A stretch of 64,000 bases of DNA from Beta vulgaris subsp. vulgaris (lineage: Eukaryota > Streptophyta > Magnoliopsida > Caryophyllales > Amaranthaceae). Below the pieces are notes generated by a model that was not told the origin of the DNA, made no database searches, and saw only the letters and a program-made list of their open reading frames with translations. The stretch covers positions 42,518,492 through 42,582,491 of the forward strand of contig NC_079203.1 in assembly GCF_026745355.1 (NCBI RefSeq), given 5' to 3'. Of this stretch, positions 58,032 through 64,000 are shown piece after piece (position 1 is the stretch's first letter; each line of letters starts with the position of its first letter). Made by a program: the position numbers and the translations under genes.

Positions 58032-60580
58032 TGTAATCCCCGTAATTTTATGAATTTTATGAATATAGTTTAGTATTTATATATTTATATTTAAACATAA
58101 TTTAGTTTCAAATGATTTACTTATTTAAAGAAGGTTGACCATTTTGAAAGTCAAATAAATTATTTTAAAGGATTAAAGTTAAAAATATTTTGTTTAGGCA
58201 TGTTTTGAAAAATGTTTGAAATACTAATTTGATCAGGAAAAAAGGTTTAAATGGGCTTGAGGAAACCAAAATTCTAAATAGATTAGTAAAATGATTTATA
58301 TTGATGTTAGGAGTTCTAATTCATTAATCTTATTCATCATCAAACTCTATTTGAACCTAATCTCCTTTTCCTAAGCTCAAAACGAAAAGCCTCTTTATAA
58401 ATACCTTAGACCCAATTATTTTTACCACACAAAAAATTATTCTCTTTCTTCTCTCATAACAGTCGGCCATCCCTCCTCTTTCCACGTGATTTTCTGTTTT
58501 TCTTTTCCTCTCAATTTTTTTTTCTTCTTCTTCAAGTAACAATTTCTTCTTCGACAAGAAACATCACCACGCCTCCATAACCACCGGTTTCTTGTGCGTC
58601 GCTGCTGCCAGGCGTGTTGTTCTTTTCCTGCGCCTCTCCTTCTTCCTTGTTCTTTGATTTGTTGGTTAATTTCTTTTCTTCTTCCTCAAGTTTCAATTAA
58701 AGATCATGTTTTTATGCTTTATTTTAGTACTAGTCATGATTATTAACTTTAATTTACTATTTTAATGATTAATCATGGATTATATATATTATGTATTAAA
58801 AGAATAAAATATCAGATTTGATTATTACTTTTAGATTGAGTTTTTAATTATCAAAGCATGGATTTTTAGTAAATATTGAAAAATCACAGTAGCATATTAT
58901 AAACTATGAGATTATTTTAAATTATGAATTTAAGCATGTTTATGTATGTTTAAGATATAAGTTGCTGGAATTTTAGAAAGGGCTTTAATAATGGAGTTTT
59001 AAGGATTTTAATTACTAGTATGGTAGTACTATGCTAGATATTAAAAGTAATTGAAGTTTTAATAGTAAAAACAACTTTTAAATATTTTTAAAGGGATTTA
59101 AAGTATTTTAAAGCTGCTGTATTTTATTTAGAGTATTGAATTTGATTTATATTCATTATTTTAGGCGGAGATTATTCAGTAGGTGACTTTTAAGTGAATA
59201 AAGGTGGCCTATCAGTTGGTTTACACAAGGTATGTACATACCTATATGCTATGTGATATAGTATCATGATTTAAGAAGGAAAAGTTATAATATCATGTGT
59301 AGGAACTTTATAAGTTCATATGTGATTTCTAGTATGATTGGATTTTACATGTTTTATGCCTGTGTACAAACATGTTGATATTGAGATTTGATTATGAGTT
59401 AAAGATTGTCATGTTTGTATGAAATTATTGATGCACGCATGTGGACGGAAACTTTAGCTATTAATTCACTTGGGGGAATTAATATATTATTGAGATTGAA
59501 TCATGTTTAATCATGTGTTACCTTACAATATTATTTTCACTACTTTATAAGGACTGTGGGCCTTATTTGGTAAGTTGACAAATTATGCCTTTGAAAGGTA
59601 AGATTGATTGTTGGCTAGGTTCAACAAAATAAGAAAGATTGAAATTAAAGAAAATAATCTTAGATTGTAAGTTGTGTGATCGCTTATTAAATCCTAAGAT
59701 AAAAGAAGTTCAGTTGTGAATGTTTGATTTGATATTGTTGTGTTACTTGTATGTGTGTCATAACAAGTAATAAATTATAAATCATGTAAAGTGTAACTTG
59801 GATAGTAATAAATTTTAGACTGATGCAAGTCTAGAGTTGGACAATTAGGAGTTGGGGTACATGGTGAGCGTGTCATGGCATTTTCTGGGAGATGGATTGA
59901 TCACCATTCCTATTTTTCAAAGGTTCCTCAATATCGCAGGTCATTCTGAAATACAAGTAGCACACGTATTTCGTCTTCCTAGGTGAAGGCAAGTTTAGAT
60001 AAGACAGCTCGGTCCAATAACTATTCCATTAAAGTAATAAAAAGATGTTTAAAGTTTAGTTCAGTAGAAGTTAATTATCTACAGAATGTTATATTGTTAT
60101 ATTATTATTTATTGTTGCATATCATTTATTAGTATCATGTTAAGAATGTTTATCTATGTAGTACTCAGCTTTGCTGATTACTTGCTTTGTTTGTGATTGC
60201 TGATCATGGCTTTGCCTTATTGATCATGTGATGACTCATTTTGGTGAGCAGCTCCTTTAGAGCATTGACATTAACAGGTTCGCAGATGTTGCATTAATGA
60301 GAATTTGAGAATGGAGAGCTTGTGTAACATATTATTATATTTACTGCCTTAGAAGAAGCATATTATAATAAGTTTGGTTTGAAGTAGACATTTATAGTGT
60401 GTTTGATTTTAAGTACTTATTTATTTATTATATAAAAGTATGAAGTTTAGTTATATGTTTTCCGCTGCAAAATTCGGAATAAGCCGATACGTTATCACAC
60501 GGGCGATAATGCTTTGGTAATTCTCTATGTTTTATATTGAAAATGTATTTTTGGAAAAAGAGAATTATTGGGGTGTTACA
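58032..60580 (+). mobile_element. Solo LTR of a long-LTR retrotransposon
   Basis: Begins TGTAATCCCCGTAATTTTAT and ends TTGGGGTGTTACA, with the perfect 5-bp target duplication TATTA (58027-58031, 60581-60585) and no internal region. This is the product of LTR-LTR recombination. A TATAAATA box (58396-58403) lies near the first third, with a probable start ~30 bp on. The last ~1.2 kb is related to the reversed LTR fragments at 29224, 41421 and 46675. No coding sequence. Confidence 0.85.
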
Positions 60581-60603
60581 TATTACAACTTATTGATCTT
60601 AGT

Positions 60604-60697
60604 AAACGTGAAACTTAAATTTTTAATGTGAAACGCTTCTCTCTTTTATGTGAGAGCTTTTTAGAGGAGTGTTTCACTTATTATAGAACGGATGAAG
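60604..60697. mobile_element. Partial Stowaway-like MITE
   Basis: Resembles 18512-18631 (TTTATGTGAGAGCTTTTT, GTTTCACTTATT) and ends GAACGGATGAAG before TA. The left end is degraded. Confidence 0.45.
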
Positions 60698-60831
60698 TAT
60701 ATGTTTATTTTGACCCTGTTATATAAAACATGAAAGGTATTAATAAGGTTAATCATCGCACCATAGGCATTATTACCTAATCTAACAAAACATTCTAAAA
60801 GTGAGAACTACAAAACAAAAATTTTTATGTA

Positions 60832-61565
60832 TCTCTATTATATAAGTCAAGGGGGAGCTATGATGTCCTCCAATGAAATGTCTTTTTTATCCTTAGCTAA
60901 ATATATATACTTATTTGGATATTCAAATTTTGTACAATTATATCCTTTCATAGTTTAAAGATGGGTCAAATTCCAATAATAAACTAAATAAGTATTAACA
61001 AAGTACTCCCTTTGTTTCATGAACTCCCTTTGTTTCATGAAGATCTTCCTTATTTCCGTTTAAGTGCGTTTCCAAAAGATCTTTCATCTTTTACTTTATT
61101 CCTTATTTGAATTTTTTTCCCTTTTTACTCTCTCATGTCCCTATCATATGGTCCACCATTACATTATTAATTCACTTTTACTCCCTTTCTCTCTCCTACT
61201 TTAACCCCTTTTTATTTGTTTATACATCTTAACCCCTTTCTCTCTCCTACTTTACTCATCCCACACCCCACATAAATTGATTCTCATGGGTATATGTAGT
61301 AACAGTAACAAGGAAGATCTTTAGGAAACAGAGGGAGTAATTTGGTATAATGAGAAAAATGGTTACTCGATAAAAAAAATAACAAATTTAATTTGACTAC
61401 AAAACTCTACACTTAAATGTTTATCTCAATTTCTAAAAACATTATAGATTACAGTAGTTTATATAACAATAATTATAAATTACACTTCTATAATTATATT
61501 TTCATGAAATTTATTAAGAATAAACCCAAACAATTGACACACGTATCACGTGCATAGAAGACTAA
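60832..61565 (+). mobile_element. Small non-autonomous Helitron
   Basis: Begins TCTCTATTATATAAGTC after an A and ends CTAA before a T. A CACGT-ATC-ACGTG stem lies ~10 bp before the end. Those are standard Helitron termini. A matching 5' end occurs at 22828 (minus). No Rep/helicase. A Stowaway MITE is nested at 61006-61337. Confidence 0.65.
61006..61337. mobile_element. Stowaway-type MITE (CTCCCTCCG family) inside the Helitron
   Basis: Ends CTCCCTTTGTTTC and GAAACAGAGGGAG, TA borders. The left end carries a tandem repeat of ACTCCCTTTGTTTCATGA. The inside shares AAGATCTTCC and GTAACAGTAACAAGG with 27798. Confidence 0.75.
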
Positions 61566-61729
61566 TAGTCAATATGGAGAGAATATGACTAATATATAAA
61601 ATTTTCGTTAGCTATCTTTTTGCCCCATAAGTTTACCAGAGCATTTTTGTGTGTAATGCCTACAATTCTCCTATCTTTTGTCTGACTAATTAGAATTTAG
61701 CTAACTAGAATTTCTCTGCCCTTATTAGG

Positions 61730-62290
61730 GTTGGGAAAAACTAATCTAACTTGTTTATCGAATTCGAACCTGATTTGAAATAAGCATGTTTGGGTTGAGT
61801 TTTGACCCCTTTAAGTAAATGGGTTGACACGACACACGACTTACCCATTTAAGTAAATGGGTCGACATGACTTACCCATTTAATTAAATGGGTTAGGTTA
61901 AGGTTAGTATTTTCAACCCGAAATTAACCTGCTTTGATTGTAACTCATTAAAACATAAATTTCCTATAAAGTTGTGTTAAAGTTGGTGAAATTTTTTAAA
62001 ATACTAAGTGTAGAACACAAATACTGAAAAGAAAATCTAATCATGCATACTTTTATGTGAAATTATTGTTGAAAACTACTAAATTTAATAAAAATTTAAT
62101 AGCAATAAATATATAAATGGGTTAAACGGATTATATGGGCAACCCGTTTAATAAACGGGTTATATGGGCAACCCGTTTAATAAACAGGTTGGGTCAAGGT
62201 TGAGTTTTTTAACCCGTTTAATAAACGGGTTTAGTTTGGGTTGGGACTTGGAACATGTTCATCCCGTTTGTTATTAACCCGGACCCGAAA
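61730..62290. repeat. Cluster of short palindromes, possible degraded hAT element
   Basis: ACCCATTTAAGTAAATGGGT and AACCCGTTTAATAAACGGGT occur several times each, with GGGTTGACACGAC and GACCCG words. The style is like the motif-filled hAT MITEs elsewhere here, but no terminal repeats or target duplication were found. Confidence 0.4.
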
Positions 62291-62659
62291 CGATCCGACC
62301 TGATATGTTAATCAGCATTAGCCCCCATATGGCCATACATGCTTCTTCCCTTCAGATTCTCTCGCATAATCCTAAAAAAATTATTACGTGTAGAATTTGA
62401 GCATGAATGAAGAACACATAACATTTGCATTTGCAAGCCATCACTGCTCTCGTTCTTGAAGTTGGGCCTAGCTCTAGTAACTAATCTAAGCCTAACGACC
62501 ACTTCTCTGATAGGTCTGGTCCTGGGCTTGAATGCTGAGTAACTGAAAAACTTGGGCCTTGATCAACTTTGTACGCTGTACAAGATTGTGTAGGAGGCCC
62601 ATGATACTTAACAAGATTAACACACTAATTGCATGTATATATTGTATATAGACAAGCTA
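62291..62659. other. Intergenic, no gene seen
   Basis: The open frame on the minus strand across 62308-62502 has no domain. Text such as GGCCTAGCTCTAGTAACTAA is ordinary non-coding sequence. Confidence 0.35.
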
Positions 62660-62770
62660 CTTGATAGTGGTTGATACACTAGTGGTTAGAGTTTTTCTCC
62701 CAGTTACAGGAGGTCCTGGAATCAATTCTCATCCTTGGTAAGTTGGGATCTCCTTTTTTTTTTCCCTCAA
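62660..62770 (+). mobile_element. tRNA-derived SINE-like segment
   Basis: CACTAGTGGTTAGAG and, ~45 bp later, GGAATCAATTCTCATCC look like decayed A and B boxes, with CTCCCAGTTACAGGAGGTCC between (an anticodon-arm-like hairpin). A T-run follows at ~62753. Fits a plant SINE head. Not a functional tRNA. Confidence 0.45.
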
Positions 62771-62869
62771 CTTGTCAAGCTTTGTTCTTACCTTATATAT
62801 GAGAACACTTTAAAATTTAGAACACAATTTTTTTTTTTTAGAACATGAGAATATAATCAATATATATAC

Positions 62870-63230
62870 ATGTTCTGAAATATCAAGCTTATCTTCTAAA
62901 ATATTTAAAGTGTGTTCTGAATTTTTTCAAACATAATCTAAATTATTTCAAACATATTCCAAATTTTTTTTGAGGGGACCAAATTATTTTAATTATGTTC
63001 AGAAAAAATTTCAAGTGTGTTCTAAATTTTTTCACATATTTTGAATTATTTTAATGATGTTCTGAAATATTTCAAGTGTGTTCTAAATTTTTTCAAACAT
63101 GTTCTGAATTATTTCAAACATGTTTCAAAATATTTTAATTATGTTCTGAAATATTTCAAGTATGTTATAAAACTTTTCAAACATGTTCCAATTTATTGTA
63201 ATTATGTTCTGAAATATTTAAGTGAGAACA
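62870..63230. repeat. 21-bp degenerate minisatellite
   Basis: Units like GTTCTGAAATATTTCAAGTGT repeat with substitutions. The 7-codon period creates an open frame (YFKHVLNYFKHV) that is not a gene. Confidence 0.75.
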
Positions 63231-63254
63231 TATATCATATGTGAGAATAGATGT

Positions 63255-63490
63255 AGGTCTGAACATGATGTACATTATTTTATAACATAATATACATTAT
63301 TTTAAAACATGATGTACATCGTTTTAGAACATGATGTACGTCGTTTTAGAGCATGATGTACATCGTTTTAGAATATGATGTATCTGTTTTAGAACATGAT
63401 GTACATTGTTTTAGAACATGTTGCTCTATATTTTAGAACATGATATACATTGTTTTAGAATATGATATACATTAATTTAGAACATGATAT
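63255..63490. repeat. 22-bp minisatellite
   Basis: About ten units of AGAACATGATGTACATCGTT with small changes. It lies next to the 21-bp array and shares the GAACATG word, so both may descend from one element. Confidence 0.8.
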
Positions 63491-64000
63491 ACATTTTTGC
63501 ATACATATATCATGTATGGTGATAATGTGAATATAATCGAAACGATAATGATGTGGAATTCCAGAATTTCAATCAATACCACAAGAATTTCATACCAAAC
63601 GATAATCAATTCTAATATATTTCGTTCAATACCAAAATCGAAAAACTTTGAAGAAAATTCCGTTAATATCAAACAACAAAATCGAACTAAAACTTTGAAG
63701 AAAACTCTAGTGATGTTTCCGGTAAAAAGAGGAGTGAGACAATTGAATCGCTTATTGAAGGAAGGAAGAGAGATAATTGTCGCAGTAGTTGTGGTCATCG
63801 GATGTTGGAGTTGTTAATTCCACCGTTGATGCTAAGTGGAGAGAGAATGAGGAGGTGAAGAGGGAGAAAGCAAATCTACTGAAAATGTTAGCAATTTTTG
63901 ATGAGTGATGAGAGATTGAAGGAGCTTATTTTATTTTATATTTTTTCGTGGAGAAAAACCGCAACCCTTGGATCTAAGCATCCAACGGTTCAGATCTATT
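63491..64000. other. Window end, probable transposon sequence
   Basis: The overlapping frames on both strands (63472-63817) have no recognised domain. The last 50 bp (GGATCTAAGCATCCAACGGTT) resemble common plant transposon termini, so the minisatellites may lie inside an element cut by the window edge. Confidence 0.3.

Noticed and set aside
63041..63244. 67-codon frame with YFKHVLNYFKHV repeats
   Set aside because: It is a 21-bp minisatellite read in frame.

Overview
This is a repeat-rich, AT-rich plant nuclear window, most likely from a eudicot. The evidence is a plant-type CC-NB-ARC-LRR (CNL) resistance gene, TTTAGGG-like degenerate telomere arrays, and plant LINE, copia, CACTA, hAT, Mutator-like, Stowaway and Helitron elements. 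Species cannot be fixed from sequence alone. No rRNA gene or convincing functional tRNA gene was seen.

Layout. 1-2.5 kb: a duplicated flank module split by a Mutator-like element (148-1568), then a relic of sequence that elsewhere lies just upstream of the CNL gene. 2.6-10 kb: a Tourist-like MITE, a Mutator-type MITE with a hAT MITE nested in it, and a nearly full-length LINE on the minus strand. 10.1-11.3 kb: a fold-back array. 12.2-13.3 kb: a copia 3' end. 13.3-16.7 kb: two more copies of the flank module, interrupted by non-LTR-like insertions. 17 kb: a long hairpin. 19417-22038: the CNL gene, intronless, with one in-frame TGA after the RNBS-D motif. 22-26 kb: intergenic sequence with MITEs and a Helitron end.

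26297-41423 and 43115-57410 are two near-identical copies (A and B) of one ~15 kb unit. Each holds, in order: hAT and Stowaway MITEs, telomere-like repeats, a broken piece of a second CNL gene, a reversed LTR fragment, and a ~10 kb CACTA transposon inserted in that LTR. The CACTA carries a TNP2-type transposase gene (disrupted by a hAT insertion) and a second gene joining a Transposase_24-like region to a Ulp1-type cysteine protease. A third partial unit (41421-41849) sits between A and B. At 57437-57544, directly after copy B, lies the C-terminal end of a CNL gene, so the whole duplicated block appears to sit inside a shredded CNL paralog.

58.0-60.6 kb is a solo LTR with a perfect 5-bp target duplication. 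60.8-61.6 kb is a small Helitron. The last 2.5 kb holds palindromic repeats, a SINE-like tRNA-derived segment and two 21-22 bp minisatellites. The CNL gene is the only host gene recognised; the rest is transposon sequence or relics. Many 1-bp differences between copies A and B fall at different places, so some reading-frame breaks may be assembly errors.
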